From contig CAWEPI010000004.1 of NCBI GenBank assembly GCA_963810945.1, positions 620,001 through 684,000 on the forward strand: a stretch of 64,000 nucleotides of DNA. The letters are read 5' to 3'. The notes under the pieces were generated by a model. The model was not told where the DNA came from and did no database searches. It saw only the letters and a list, made by a program, of their open reading frames with translations. Source of the stretch: JAOUEA01 sp963810945 (lineage in GTDB: Bacteria; Actinomycetota; UBA4738; HRBIN12). The position numbers were made by a program, and so were the translations under genes. Positions 41,585 to 50,772 of this stretch are shown here, one piece after another; positions within the stretch are counted from its first letter, which is position 1, and every line of letters starts with the position of its first letter.

Positions 41585-42841
41585 TCAGGCGCGCTCCGCG
41601 AGCGCTGTGAGGATTCGCTCGGTGGCCCACTCGAGGTCCTCCTCGCTCACGCACAGGGGCGGGGCGAGGCGCACCGTCGTCTCGTGGGTGTCCTTGGCGA
41701 GGACCCCCATGTCGATCAGGCGTTCGCAGACGTCGCGCGCCGGCATCGCCTCCGGCCTGAGCTGGATGCCCACCCACAGTCCCCGGCCCCGCACCTCCTG
41801 CACGACCGTGGGAGGAGCCTCGGCGCGCAGACGTTCGATCAAGCGGGCGCCGAGGCGCGCGGATCGCTCCTGGTACTCGCCGGTCTTCAGCAGCCGCACG
41901 ACCTCGATCCCGATGGCGGACGCGAACGGGTTCCCACCGAACGTGCTGCCGTGCTCGCCGGGGCGGAAGACGCCCAGGACATCGCGGGTGGAGATGACGG
42001 CGCTGGTGGGCACGATGCCGCCCCCGAGCGCCTTGCCCAGCACGTAGATGTCGGGCTTCACGTCCTCGTGCTCGCACGCGAACGTCGTGCCCGTGCGCCC
42101 GAGACCGGACTGGACCTCGTCCGCGATGAGGAGCACCCGGTGCCTGGTGCAGAGCTCGCGCGCGGTGCGCAGGTAGCCGTCGGGCGGGATCACCACGCCG
42201 GCCTCGCCTTGGATGGGTTCGACGAGGAAGCCGACGACGTCGGGGTCGGCCAGGGCGACCGCGAGCGCGTCGGCGTCTCCGTAGGGCACCTCGACGAACC
42301 CGGGTGTGAAGGGACCGAACCCGCCACGGGCCGCGGGGTCCGAGGAGAAGCTCACGATGGTGATGGTGCGTCCGTGGAAGTTCCCGCTGCAGACCACGAC
42401 CTTCGCGCGATCCTCGGGCACGCCCTTCACGTCGTAGCCCCAACGGCGGGCGGTCTTCACCGACGTCTCGACGGCCTCGGCGCCCGTGTTCATGGGCAGG
42501 ACCATCTCCATCCCGCAGAGCTCGGCGAGTTCCTGCGCGAACGGCCCGAACCGGTCGTTGTGGAAGGCGCGGGAGGTGAGCGTTACCCGGTCGAGCTGCT
42601 CCTTGGCCGCTCGGACGAGGTCGGGGTGACGATGGCCGAAGTTCAGTGCCGAGTACGCCGCGAGCATGTCCAGGTAGCGGCGACCCTCGACATCGGTGAC
42701 CCAGGCGCCCTCCGCGTGGGACACCACGATGGGCAGCGGGTGGTAGTTGTGCGCGCTGTAGTGCTCGACCTGCTCGATGTGGTCGCTGGAGGACGCCGTG
42801 GTGGGGGAGAGCTGCTCGTTCGGATCGGCCACCGTCGTCAT
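41585..42841 (-). CDS. rocD: Ornithine-oxo-acid transaminase
   Basis: A 418-residue class III PLP aminotransferase converting ornithine to glutamate semialdehyde. HYSAHNYHPLPIVVSHAEGAWVTDVEGRRYLDMLAAYSALNFGH is the family N-terminal block. LPMNTGAEAVETSVKTARRW, VEPIQGEAGV, LLIADEVQSGLGRTG and the PLP Lys in YVLGKALGGG follow. Together with the carbamate kinase elsewhere in the window it hints at arginine/ornithine catabolism. A TATCAT -10 lies about 60 bases upstream. It is divergent from the SOS-type locus. Confidence 0.92.
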   Translation of the reverse strand: MTTVADPNEQLSPTTASSSDHIEQVEHYSAHNYHPLPIVVSHAEGAWVTDVEGRRYLDMLAAYSALNFGHRHPDLVRAAKEQLDRVTLTSRAFHNDRFGPFAQELAELCGMEMVLPMNTGAEAVETSVKTARRWGYDVKGVPEDRAKVVVCSGNFHGRTITIVSFSSDPAARGGFGPFTPGFVEVPYGDADALAVALADPDVVGFLVEPIQGEAGVVIPPDGYLRTARELCTRHRVLLIADEVQSGLGRTGTTFACEHEDVKPDIYVLGKALGGGIVPTSAVISTRDVLGVFRPGEHGSTFGGNPFASAIGIEVVRLLKTGEYQERSARLGARLIERLRAEAPPTVVQEVRGRGLWVGIQLRPEAMPARDVCERLIDMGVLAKDTHETTVRLAPPLCVSEEDLEWATERILTALAERA

Positions 42842-42891
42842 CGCGCGCCCCCTCTGGGTCGGGTCCGGTTGCGGTCCTGGCGCCCGCGGAT

Positions 42892-42920
42892 GGCGCCCGC
42901 CGCATGATACGGCGGCGCTC
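42892..42920 (-). promoter_or_regulatory. rocD -10 within an inverted repeat
   Basis: On the minus strand TATCAT (42909-42904) is the likely rocD -10. It forms the loop of a CCGCCG/CGGCGG inverted repeat (42897-42902 and 42910-42915), extendable to GGCGCC/GCGCTC, which could be a repressor site or a hairpin in the leader. Confidence 0.35.
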
Positions 42921-42965
42921 CCGAGGCCGTCTGCTTGGCCGGGCCCCGGCGGGCCGAAGTCGGTC

Positions 42966-43021
42966 TTGACGGGCGTCGGAGGCGAGGCGTACATTCGACC
43001 CCCACTCGAACATACGTTCGA
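42966..43021 (+). promoter_or_regulatory. Promoter with LexA (SOS) box
   Basis: TTGACG (42966-42971) and TACATT (42990-42995), spacer 18, give a promoter for the DUF6504-dnaE2 region. TCGAAC-ATAC-GTTCGA (43006-43021) matches the actinobacterial/Gram-positive LexA consensus and lies just past the -10, where LexA would block initiation. The locus it controls encodes error-prone polymerases. Confidence 0.82.
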
Positions 43022-43073
43022 CCCGAGTCTGTGAGCCGGATCACACATCGAGACCGATATCGAGGCATCCACG

Positions 43074-43319
43074 GTGACGAAGCGATTCGACGAGGAGATC
43101 AGGGTCGAGCGCGATGCCGGGATGCCCGCCCGGTTCGAGTGGCGCGGCCGGCACTACGACGTCGTGGACGTGATCGGGAAGTGGCGCATCGAGGGGCGCT
43201 GGTGGGACGACGGCCGCGACCGGGAGTACTGGCGGGTGGAGGCGCGCGGGGGTGCGGTCTGGGACCTCTACTTCGACCGCCAGCGCGATCTGTGGCACAT
43301 GGAACGGCTCTGGGACTGA
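43074..43319 (+). CDS. DUF6504 protein
   Basis: An 81-residue protein with MTKRFDEEIRVERDAGMPARFEWRGRHYDVVDVIGKWRIEGRWW, the DUF6504 pattern. In actinobacteria such genes sit next to imuB/dnaE2 mutagenesis genes. No catalytic motif is seen; it is rich in aromatic and charged residues. It is the first gene after the LexA box and so probably DNA-damage-inducible. Confidence 0.75.
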   Translation: MTKRFDEEIRVERDAGMPARFEWRGRHYDVVDVIGKWRIEGRWWDDGRDREYWRVEARGGAVWDLYFDRQRDLWHMERLWD

Positions 43320-43344
43320 CCCGTGAGGGCGTACGCTGGGATCC

Positions 43345-43725
43345 GTGACGGCGAGGAAGCTTACCCTCGGTGCGTTCATCGCCTCCCTCGTGCTGGGCGC
43401 GGTGGCGGCCTTCGCGCCGCTGGTGTCGACGGAGTCCTCTTCCTCGTCGAGCTCGGACGGTGTGGTCCACACCACCTCGGGATCGGTCAGCCTCGTGGCT
43501 TCCCAAGGTCTGGGGGTGCTGGTGCCGATCGGGATCCCGGTCGTGCTCACGCTCCTGGCGCTGCTGGCGCCGCGGCGGACCGTCCGTATCGTCGTTACGG
43601 CCCTCCTGTGGGCGTTCTGTGTGCTGGGCATCCTCTCGATCGGCCTGTTCTTCGTGCCCGTGGCCGCGTTGATGACCGCCGCGGCGGCGATGAGCGACCC
43701 GCAGCCCGCATCGACCTCCGTCTAA
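43345..43725 (+). CDS. Small membrane protein with Ser-rich loop
   Basis: A 126-residue protein with three hydrophobic segments: LGAFIASLVLGAVAAFAPLV, VLVPIGIPVVLTLLALLAP and IVVTALLWAFCVLGILSIGLFF. A serine-rich loop (STESSSSSSSDG) follows the first. TACGCT (43332-43337) is 7 bases before GTG, so it may be transcribed separately as a leaderless message. No family is recognised. Confidence 0.6.
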   Translation: MTARKLTLGAFIASLVLGAVAAFAPLVSTESSSSSSSDGVVHTTSGSVSLVASQGLGVLVPIGIPVVLTLLALLAPRRTVRIVVTALLWAFCVLGILSIGLFFVPVAALMTAAAAMSDPQPASTSV

Positions 43726-43753
43726 GCGACGCCGGCCCGCAACTCTCACGGGC

Positions 43754-46700
43754 ATGACGCTGTCCGCACCCTTCGTGCATCTGGACGTGCGGTCGTGCTT
43801 CTCGCTGAAGGAGGGCGCGTTCACGCCCGAGCAGCTCGCCCGGCGCGCCGCGGAGCTCGGCATGTCCGCGGTGGCCATGACCGACCGCGACGGTCTCTAC
43901 GGCGCCGCCCGGTTCGTGCGGGCGTGTGAGCGGGAGGGCGTGCGGACCGTGCTCGGCGCCTCGCTCACCGTGCGGGCGCCCGCGACGGGGGTGGGCGGGA
44001 GGCGACGGACGCCCACGTCGTCCTCCTGGCCGCCGACGACGTCGGCTACGCCAACCTCTGCCGCCTGATCACCGACGCCCACATGCTGGGCGAGCGCGGC
44101 GATCCCTGGCTCGCCCTCGAGCAGATCTGCGCCCACGCCGCCGGGATGTACGTCCTGCTGGGGCCCCGGTCGCACCCGGGACGCCTGGCGGTGGCGGGGC
44201 GCACCGACGCCGCCGCGCAGCTCCTCGCCCCCTTCCGCGAGGCCTTCGGCCGCGACCGCTGCGTGGTGGGCGTCGAGCATCGCCTGGAGCCCGGCTCCCA
44301 CGACGAGATCCGGGCGATGCTCCGGGTCGCCGAGCGCGCCGACGCCCGCGCGGTGGCCACCAACCCGGTGCGCTACCTCGTGCCCGAGGACGCCTTCCTG
44401 GCCGACGCCCTCGAGTGCATGCGCCGGATCGTGCCGGTGGCCGCGAACAACGTCACGCGCACCAACGCGGAGGGCTGGCTGAAGCCGTCGGAGGAGATGG
44501 AGGTCCTCTTCCGGGAGCGTCCCGACCTCGTCGCGGCCACCGCCGACATCGCCGAGTCCTGCACCTTCGATCTGGGGCTCAAGCAGGTGCGCTTCCCGGA
44601 CTTCCCCACGCCGGCGGGGCGTTCGGCGGCCGCCGTACTGGCCGAGCGTTGCTGGCGGGGCGTGCACGACCGCGGCCTCCAGGAGACCCCGCGGCTGCGC
44701 GCGCGCCTGCACCACGAGCTCACCATGATCCGGCAGATGGGCTACGCGGCCTACTTCCTGACGGTGGCCGACATCGCCGCGGACATCCGAGCCATGGGGA
44801 TCCGCGCCGCCTGCCGGGGGAGCGCCGCCGGCTCCCTCGTCACCTACCTGCTGCGCATCTCCGACGTGGACGCCCTGCGTCACGACCTCGCCTTCGAGCG
44901 GTTCCTGAACCCCATGCGCGACGAGCTCCCCGACATCGACATCGACGTGGAGTCGGCCCGGCGCGAGGACGTCTACGACATGATCCTGTCCCGCCACGGC
45001 ATCGAGCGCGCGGGCTGCGTGGCGATGATCGACACCTACCGCGCGCGCTCGTCGATCCGCGAGGTGGGCAAGGCCCTCGCGCTGCCCGACGTCGAGGTGG
45101 GGATGATCGCGAAGTCCTTCCCCCACATCTCCGCACGCCACCTGCGCGAGGCCCTCGAGAAGCTCCCGGAGCTCCAGGGCATCAACCTGCGGTTCGAGCA
45201 GATGGAGCGCCTCTTCTCGGTGGCCGAGCGCCTCGACGGCTTCCCACGCCACATCGCGCTGCACCCCTGCGGGATCGTGCTGGCCGGCCACGACCTGGTG
45301 GAGCGCGTGCCCCTGGAACGCAGCGCGGGCGGGCATCGCATGATCCAGGCCGACAAGGACGACGTGGAGCTCCTGGGCTACCTGAAGCTCGACATCCTGG
45401 GCGTGCGGATGCTCTCGTCGATGCGCCACGCTCTGAACGAGATCGCCCGCACCACCGGCGAGAAGCTGGATCTCGATGCGATCCCGCTCGACGACGAGCC
45501 CACCTTCGAGCTGATCCGCGCCTCCGACACCCTCGGCTGCTTCCAGATCGAGTCGCCCGGCCAGCGCGAGCTCCTGCAGAAGCTCCAGCCGCGTCGATGG
45601 GAGGACCTGATCGTGGACATCTCGCTCTTCCGTCCCGGCCCGGTGAAGTCGGACATGATCCGGCCGTTCCTGCGGCGGCGCGAGCGCATGGAGCGCCCCA
45701 CCTACGCCCACCCGGATCTCAAGGCGGCGCTGCAGGAGACCCATGGGGTGATCGTCTACCACGAGCAGGTCATGCGGACCCTCGCGGCCCTCGCCGGCTA
45801 CGACCTGACCCACGCCGACCACGTCCGCCGCAACCTGAACGACGAGGCGATGCTCCCGTCCCTGAAGGCCGATTTCCTCGCGAAGGCGGAAGCACGTGGC
45901 GTCCCGGACGATGTGGCGGCCCAGACCTGGGACGACGTGGCCCAGTTCGCGAGCTTCGGCTTCTGCAAGGCCCATGCAGCAGCCTTCGCCGTCCCCACGT
46001 ACCAATCCGCCTACCTCAAGGCCCACTATCCGGCCCACCTGATCGCCGGTTTGCTGACCCACGATCCAGGCATGTACCCCCGAAGGCTCATCCTCGAAGA
46101 CGCCCGACTCCACGGCATCCCGATCCTCCCGCTCGACGTGAACGCCAGCGAAACGGACTACGTGGTGGAAGAGGTACCCGGGGAGGGTTGGGGTGGGGAC
46201 CGCGGCTCGGTCGGGCCTTCCCCCGAGCTGCTCGGACGACCCTTCGGGCCGCCTCGTCGACGCTCGGGGGGGACCCTCCCTCCGCAGGGTTCCCCACCCC
46301 GATCGCGCTACGGGGTCCGGCTAGCGTTGCAGGACGTGCACGGGATCTCGGACCCGGAGATCCGGTCGATCGTGCAGGCGCGCGCCGAGCGGCCGTTCAG
46401 AGATGTCGGGGACTTCATGCGGCGGACGATCGTGTCGCGGCCGGTGACGGAGGCGTTGGCGCATGCCGGGGGGTTCGACGCGTTGGTACCGGAGCGCCGG
46501 AGGCATCTGTTCGAGGCGATGACGGGGGAGGTGGTTCGGGAGGGAGACCAGATGACGTTGGCGGAGGCCGCCGCACCCGCCCACGCCTTCAAGGATTACT
46601 CGGATGCGGAGGTGGTGAAGGCCGAGCTGGAGGTGCTGGGGATGGATGCCTCCCGGCACATCGTGAGCTTCTTCGAGCCGCTCCTCGCCGACCTGGGGGT

Positions 46701-47100
46701 CACGCGCACGAAGGACCTGTCGGGCCTGCGAGGCGGGACCAAGGTGATGGTGGCCGGGGTGAAGGTGGCCTCGCAGACCCCGGCGATCCGCAGCGGCCAG
46801 CGGATCATCTTCCTGACGCTCGACGACGCCACCGGGCCCGTCGAGGTGACGGTCTTCGAGTCGGTGCAGCCCAGGGTGGCCAAGACGGTCTTCCACGCCT
46901 ACGCGATGGCCGTCTGGGGCGAGCTGCGGCGCACCGGCGTGAAGGGCGTCAGTATCATCGCGGAGGAGGTCTGGGACCTCACCGCGCTGCATCGGGCACG
47001 CGCCCGGGGGGAGTTGCGCGAGCAGATGCGCGGCGGGCAGCCCGAACCGGTCGTCCCCGGTCGGAAGCTGTGGCACGCGAGCGGGGGCTCGGCCGGGTGA
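43754..47100 (+). CDS. dnaE2: Error-prone DNA polymerase III alpha subunit (DnaE2/ImuC-type), apparent 1-base frameshift
   Basis: A polymerase of about 1115 residues used in damage-induced mutagenesis. The N-terminal PHP domain (HLDVRSCFSLKEGAF, VAMTDRDGLYGAARF) is in one frame to about 43997; the rest is in another. Adding one G to the GGG at 43997-43999 rejoins them (GVGG-EATDAHVVLLAADDVGYANLCRLI). Active-site aspartates are in PDIDIDVESARREDVYD, with VDISLFRPGPVKSDM after them. A tandem helix-hairpin-helix and an OB domain follow (KVMVAGVKVASQTPAIRSGQRIIFLTLDD). The PHP metal motif HxH reads HLD here, so nuclease activity is doubtful. An in-frame palindrome at 46190-46300 adds about 40 residues. 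Confidence 0.9.
46190..46300 (+). repeat. Near-palindromic insertion element inside dnaE2
   Basis: GGGGTGGGGA (46190-46199) is the exact reverse complement of 46291-46300. Nested inside, TTCCCCCGAGC (46218-46228) pairs with GCTCGGGGGGGA (46262-46273), and GACGA (46235-46239) with TCGTC (46254-46258), around a CC-TTCG-GG tip. The outer two pairs centre exactly on 46245. The element stays in frame, encoding a Gly/Pro/Arg-rich segment that replaces a short link after the polymerase domain and before YGVRLALQDVHG. It looks like an inserted palindromic repeat (REP/MITE-like). No second copy was seen in the window. Confidence 0.7.
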
Positions 47101-47130
47101 GCGCCGGCGCGCGGCCCGGGTGGAGGCAGG

Positions 47131-48417
47131 GTGACGACGCAGGACCACGGGCCGCACGACCCCGCGTTCGTCGAGGCGCCCTTCCTCGCCCAGGGCGAGA
47201 TCGCACGCCCCTCCGCGCCCGTCTTCCACGGCGCCTTCCGATGGGTCGTGCTCGCGCAGGGCTTCTCCGCGCTGGCGTTCTTCGGCTACTTCGGCGCGAT
47301 GTTCGCGGAGGCCACCTATCGGTTCGACGCCACCACGTCGGACCTCGCCGTCCTCGGCGCGGCCCTGTCGGTCCCGTTCATCCTCGGGTCGCTGCTGCAG
47401 GGGCTCGTCGTCGACCGGTGGAGCGCCAAGTGGATGGCCCTGATGGGCTACCTGCTGCAGCTCGCCGCCATCCCCGTGGCCCTGGCCGCCACCTCGCTGC
47501 CGTGGCTCTGGGCCTCGGGGTTCCTGGTGGGCGGGGCCTTCGCCACGATCGAGCCCGCGCGCTCGGCGCTCACCTCGCTCCTCGTCCCGCAGGAGGACCT
47601 GGTGCGGGCCAACGGGACCCTCGCCACCGCCTTCCAGCTCGCGCTGGTGATGGGGTCGTTGGGCGGCGGCTGGCTCCTCGATGTCTGGAGCGCGCACGCC
47701 GTCTACGTCGTGGCCGCCGCGGTGGCCCTCCTGCCGCCCCTGTGCATGCTGATGGTGCCCGACGTGCGCCAGCATGGCGAGCGGCCCGCGGTCGCCTTCG
47801 AGGACCTGCGGCGCGGGGCCGCGACCGCCTGGCGTCATCCCCAGCTACGGATCCTGGCGATCGTCACCGTAACGGGATGGTTCATGGTGAACGTCTTCTT
47901 CGTCCTCGAACCGTTGTTCGTGAAGGACGTCCTGCATCTGGGGGGCGACAGCCTGCTCTACCTGTGGGGCGCGCACGGGGCGGGCGCGCTCGTCGGTGCC
48001 ATCGCGATCACGCGCGCCCACCGCTCCGCCGGCCGCGAGGCGATGCTCACGTGCGTGGGCGTGGCGCTGATCGGCTCGGGGATCTTCGTGTACACGGCGG
48101 TGGGCGTGTACTGGGTGGCCCTCGTCGCGAGCGCCGTCGCGGGCGTGGGGTTCGCGCTCCTGTTCCCGCCGCTGTTGGCGCTGATCCAACGCGTGATCCC
48201 CGAGGACCAGCGGGGTCGGGTCACGAGCGTCTTCGTCTCCCTGCAGGAGTCCGCCGGGTTGGCGAGCTCCCTCGCGCTCCTGATCCTGGGCGGGCTCGTG
48301 GTGGTCCGTCCCACCCTCGTGACGGCGGGGGCCCTGCTCGTGGTCATCGGGCTCGTGGGGCTGCGCGCGGTGCTGCGCACCTCGGTGGAGGCCGGACGTG
48401 ACCGAACGCCCGCCTGA
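47131..48417 (+). CDS. MFS transporter
   Basis: A 428-residue major facilitator with about 12 hydrophobic helices. FGYFGAMFAEATYRFDATTSDLAVLGAALSVPFILGSLLQGLVVDRWSAKWMALMG includes the loop 2-3 D-R-W-x-x-K signature. AWRHPQLRILAIVTVTGWFMVNVFFVLEPLFV starts the second half. It resembles efflux-type MFS proteins (MFS_3/TetA-like). The GTG start lies 30 bases after dnaE2 and the end overlaps dinB by 20 bases, so it is probably part of the SOS-type transcript. The substrate is unknown. Confidence 0.85.
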   Translation: MTTQDHGPHDPAFVEAPFLAQGEIARPSAPVFHGAFRWVVLAQGFSALAFFGYFGAMFAEATYRFDATTSDLAVLGAALSVPFILGSLLQGLVVDRWSAKWMALMGYLLQLAAIPVALAATSLPWLWASGFLVGGAFATIEPARSALTSLLVPQEDLVRANGTLATAFQLALVMGSLGGGWLLDVWSAHAVYVVAAAVALLPPLCMLMVPDVRQHGERPAVAFEDLRRGAATAWRHPQLRILAIVTVTGWFMVNVFFVLEPLFVKDVLHLGGDSLLYLWGAHGAGALVGAIAITRAHRSAGREAMLTCVGVALIGSGIFVYTAVGVYWVALVASAVAGVGFALLFPPLLALIQRVIPEDQRGRVTSVFVSLQESAGLASSLALLILGGLVVVRPTLVTAGALLVVIGLVGLRAVLRTSVEAGRDRTPA

Positions 48418-49576
48418 GCCGATCCTGCACGTCGACCTGGACGCCTTCTACGCCTCCGTCGAGGTCCTCAAGGACCCGAGCCTGAAGGGCAAGCCGGTGA
48501 TCGTGGGCGGCGCGGGTCCGCGCGGGGTGGTGGCGAGCGCCTCGTACGAGGCCCGCCGGTTCGGGGTGCGGTCGGCGATGCCGGGCGTGCGCGCCCGGCG
48601 CCTGTGCCCGGAGGGCATCTTCCTGCCGGCGGACTTCGAGGCCTACCGCACGCACTCGAACCGGTTCCGCGAGGTCCTGCTCGCGCACACGCCCTACGTC
48701 GAGCCCATCTCCCTGGACGAGGCCTTCCTCGACGTGGGCGGGGCCACCACGCTCTTCGGTTCGCCGGCTGCCATCGGGGCCAAGATCCGACGGGACGTCC
48801 AGTCGGAGGTGGGTGTGACGTGCTCGGTGGGCGTGGCGCCGACGAAGTTCGTGGCGAAGCTCGCCTCCGACGGCTGCAAGCCCGACGGGCTGGAGGTGGT
48901 CCCGGCCGACGGGGTCCTCGCCTACCTCGAGCCGCTCCCCGTGGGCAGGCTCTGGGGGGTGGGGGAGAAGACGGGCGAGATCCTGTCGAAGATGGCTATC
49001 CGCACGATCGGCGATCTCGCGCGGACCCCCGTCACGATCCTCGAACGCCTGCTCGGGGACCAGAGCGCCCGTCATCTCTCGGCCCTCAGCCACGGGATCG
49101 ACGATCGCGACGTGGTGCCGTACGAGGCCCCGAAGTCGGTGGGTCACGAGGAGACGTTCGAGCACGACATCGACGACGACGAGACGATCCTGCGTGAGCT
49201 GCTGTCGCTGTCGGGACGCGTGGCGAGCCGCCTGCGGGCGGACGGCTACCGCGCCCGGACCGTGACCCTCAAGGTGCGCCTGGCCACGTTCACCACGCTG
49301 ACGCGCTCCCGCACCCTCCCGGATGCCACGGACGTGGGCGCGGATCTGTACCACACGGTCGCGGAGCTCTACGGCGCCCTCCCCGGGGCCCGCCGGCGGG
49401 TGCGCCTGCTCGGCGTCCAGGCCCACGGTCTGGTGGCCGCCGGGGCCGAGCAGCTGGCGCTCCTGCGAGGGGAGCGATGGGGCGACGTCGAGCGGGCCGT
49501 GGACCGGATCGAGCTGCGGTTCGGGCGCGGGGCGGCCAAGCCCGCCTCGCTCCTGGATCGCGACCGCCGCCCCTGA
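48398..49576 (+). CDS. dinB: DNA polymerase IV (Y-family)
   Basis: A 392-residue translesion polymerase. ILHVDLDAFYASVEVLKDPSLKGKPVIVGG holds the first metal Asp and the DAFYASVE motif; YVEPISLDEAFLDVGG holds the catalytic Asp-Glu pair; SVGVAPTKFVAKLASDGCKPDG and the little-finger region (APKSVGHEETFEHDI) follow. It begins within the MFS gene (20-base overlap), so it is co-translated with it. With DnaE2 and DUF6504 it forms a damage-response set; the canonical mycobacterial partners imuA' and imuB are not present here. Confidence 0.92.
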   Translation: MTERPPEPILHVDLDAFYASVEVLKDPSLKGKPVIVGGAGPRGVVASASYEARRFGVRSAMPGVRARRLCPEGIFLPADFEAYRTHSNRFREVLLAHTPYVEPISLDEAFLDVGGATTLFGSPAAIGAKIRRDVQSEVGVTCSVGVAPTKFVAKLASDGCKPDGLEVVPADGVLAYLEPLPVGRLWGVGEKTGEILSKMAIRTIGDLARTPVTILERLLGDQSARHLSALSHGIDDRDVVPYEAPKSVGHEETFEHDIDDDETILRELLSLSGRVASRLRADGYRARTVTLKVRLATFTTLTRSRTLPDATDVGADLYHTVAELYGALPGARRRVRLLGVQAHGLVAAGAEQLALLRGERWGDVERAVDRIELRFGRGAAKPASLLDRDRRP

Positions 49577-49613
49577 AGCGGCAGGGCCGCGACGAGATGC
49601 ACGGGAAGTTCCC

Positions 49614-49643
49614 TTCCGGTCTCGTTCGAACGCTCCCTATAAT
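49614..49643 (+). promoter_or_regulatory. Promoter with consensus TATAAT upstream of the DUF3040 gene
   Basis: TATAAT (49638-49643) is the only consensus -10 I found. A TTCCGG (49614-49619) could be a weak -35 at 18 bases. The palindrome CGTTCGAACG (49623-49632) lies in the spacer and might be an operator. Confidence 0.55.
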
Positions 49644-49683
49644 CGGAGGTGGTTCCACCCGAGGTCGGAGGCGACGCACCCCC

Positions 49684-50130
49684 ATGCCACTCAGCGATCA
49701 CGAACAGCGCATCCTCGAGGAGATCGAGCGACGCCTGGCCGAAGAGGATCCGAAGCTCGTCGAGCAGGTCGGGCGCACCGACCTCTACACGCATCTCGCG
49801 CGACGGATCCGCCTCGCGGCCCTCGCGTTCGTCGTCGGCTTCCTGTTGATCCTCCTCTTCGTCGTCTCCCCGTGGATCGCCGCCCTCGGCTTCGTGGTGA
49901 TGGTGCTCTCCGCGCTGCTGATCTATCGCTACCTCGGACAGCTCGGACGCGATCAGGTCCGGGCGATGCAGCAGGAGGGTCGCCTGTCGGTGACCGGGCT
50001 CGTCGGCCGGATCGCGGCCCGATTCCGCCCGCCCGGCCCCCCCTTCGGGGGAGTGACGTCGGCCGTCTCGCGGCCGCCGCCGGTTCATCTCGTAGCCCGT
50101 TCGGGTGGTTCTTCGCCCGCTGTGACCTGA
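49684..50130 (+). CDS. DUF3040 membrane protein
   Basis: A 148-residue protein starting MPLSDHEQRILEEIERRLAEEDPKLVEQV, the unmistakable DUF3040 N-terminus, followed by two membrane helices (LAALAFVVGFLLILLFVV and AALGFVVMVLSALLIY) and a proline-rich tail. In many actinobacteria this gene lies a few genes upstream of mraZ, as here. Function is unknown, but its conserved neighbourhood suggests a link to cell-wall or division processes. The C-terminus may be longer than usual. Confidence 0.85.
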   Translation: MPLSDHEQRILEEIERRLAEEDPKLVEQVGRTDLYTHLARRIRLAALAFVVGFLLILLFVVSPWIAALGFVVMVLSALLIYRYLGQLGRDQVRAMQQEGRLSVTGLVGRIAARFRPPGPPFGGVTSAVSRPPPVHLVARSGGSSPAVT

Positions 50131-50134
50131 GCGC

Positions 50135-50184
50135 TTGCCGCTCTTCCGCGCGCTGGTGTACAACGGGGTCCCCTTCCCCAAGGG
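50135..50184 (+). promoter_or_regulatory. Promoter and inverted repeat upstream of the MerR gene
   Basis: TTGCCG (50135-50140) and TACAAC (18-base spacer) form a candidate promoter. CCCCTT-CCCC-AAGGGG (50169-50184) lies at about +5 to +20 and could be an operator for the MerR protein itself. The 100 bases between it and the start codon hold no gene. Confidence 0.4.
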
Positions 50185-50279
50185 GCGCGTGACCGTCGAC
50201 CGGAGGTTCACCCTTCGATCCCGGACGCGCCGCGGCATCGAGGTTCGGCGTTCGGAGATCCGAGGGGGCACGGTTCCGT

Positions 50280-50762
50280 ATGGAGGGGTTCACCACCCAT
50301 CAGGCATGCAAGTTCACGGGCTGCACGTCGCGACAGCTCAGGTACTGGGACCAGATCGGATTGGTGGAGCCCTCGGTGCAGGGCACGGGCGGGCGCCCCG
50401 GGGTGCCACGCCTCTACGCCTTCCGCGATCTCGTGGCGCTGCGCGTCGTGAAGTCGCTGCTCGATGGGGGCATGTCGCTCCAGCGGGTGCGCCGCTCGTG
50501 GGACTTCCTGAACCGCAAGGCCGGGCTCGACCGACATCTGTCCGAGGTCAAGCTCGTGACCGACGGGCAGAGCATCTTCAAGATCTGCCGCCGCGACGGC
50601 GAGGTGATGGACGCGCTGCGCGACGGCCAGATGGCCTTCTTCGTCGCGATCGACGACATCGCGTCGGGCGTGGAGACGAACGTCCGTCAGTTCGAAGAGG
50701 ACCGCGAGCGGTTCGTTCGAGCGCTGCGCGAGGCGGCCGCGCACACCGCCACGGGCTCCTGA
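50280..50762 (+). CDS. MerR-family transcriptional regulator
   Basis: A 160-residue regulator. The winged helix-turn-helix is clear: FTTHQACKFTGCTSRQLRYWDQIGLVEPS, then PRLYAFRDLVALRVVKSLLDGGMSLQRVRRSWDFL. The C-terminal part (about 75-160) has no obvious metal-binding cysteine loop, so the inducer is unknown. Similar MerR proteins (FtsR-type) regulate division genes in some actinobacteria, which would fit the location just before the mra cluster, but that is inference. Confidence 0.85.
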   Translation: MEGFTTHQACKFTGCTSRQLRYWDQIGLVEPSVQGTGGRPGVPRLYAFRDLVALRVVKSLLDGGMSLQRVRRSWDFLNRKAGLDRHLSEVKLVTDGQSIFKICRRDGEVMDALRDGQMAFFVAIDDIASGVETNVRQFEEDRERFVRALREAAAHTATGS

Positions 50763-50772
50763 CCCGCGGCGC

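Noticed and set aside
43926..48401. A 1491-codon open frame on the plus strand
   Set aside because: It is an Arg/Gly/Pro-rich shadow of dnaE2, the MFS gene and dinB in GC-rich DNA; it has no recognisable domain and crosses clear gene boundaries.
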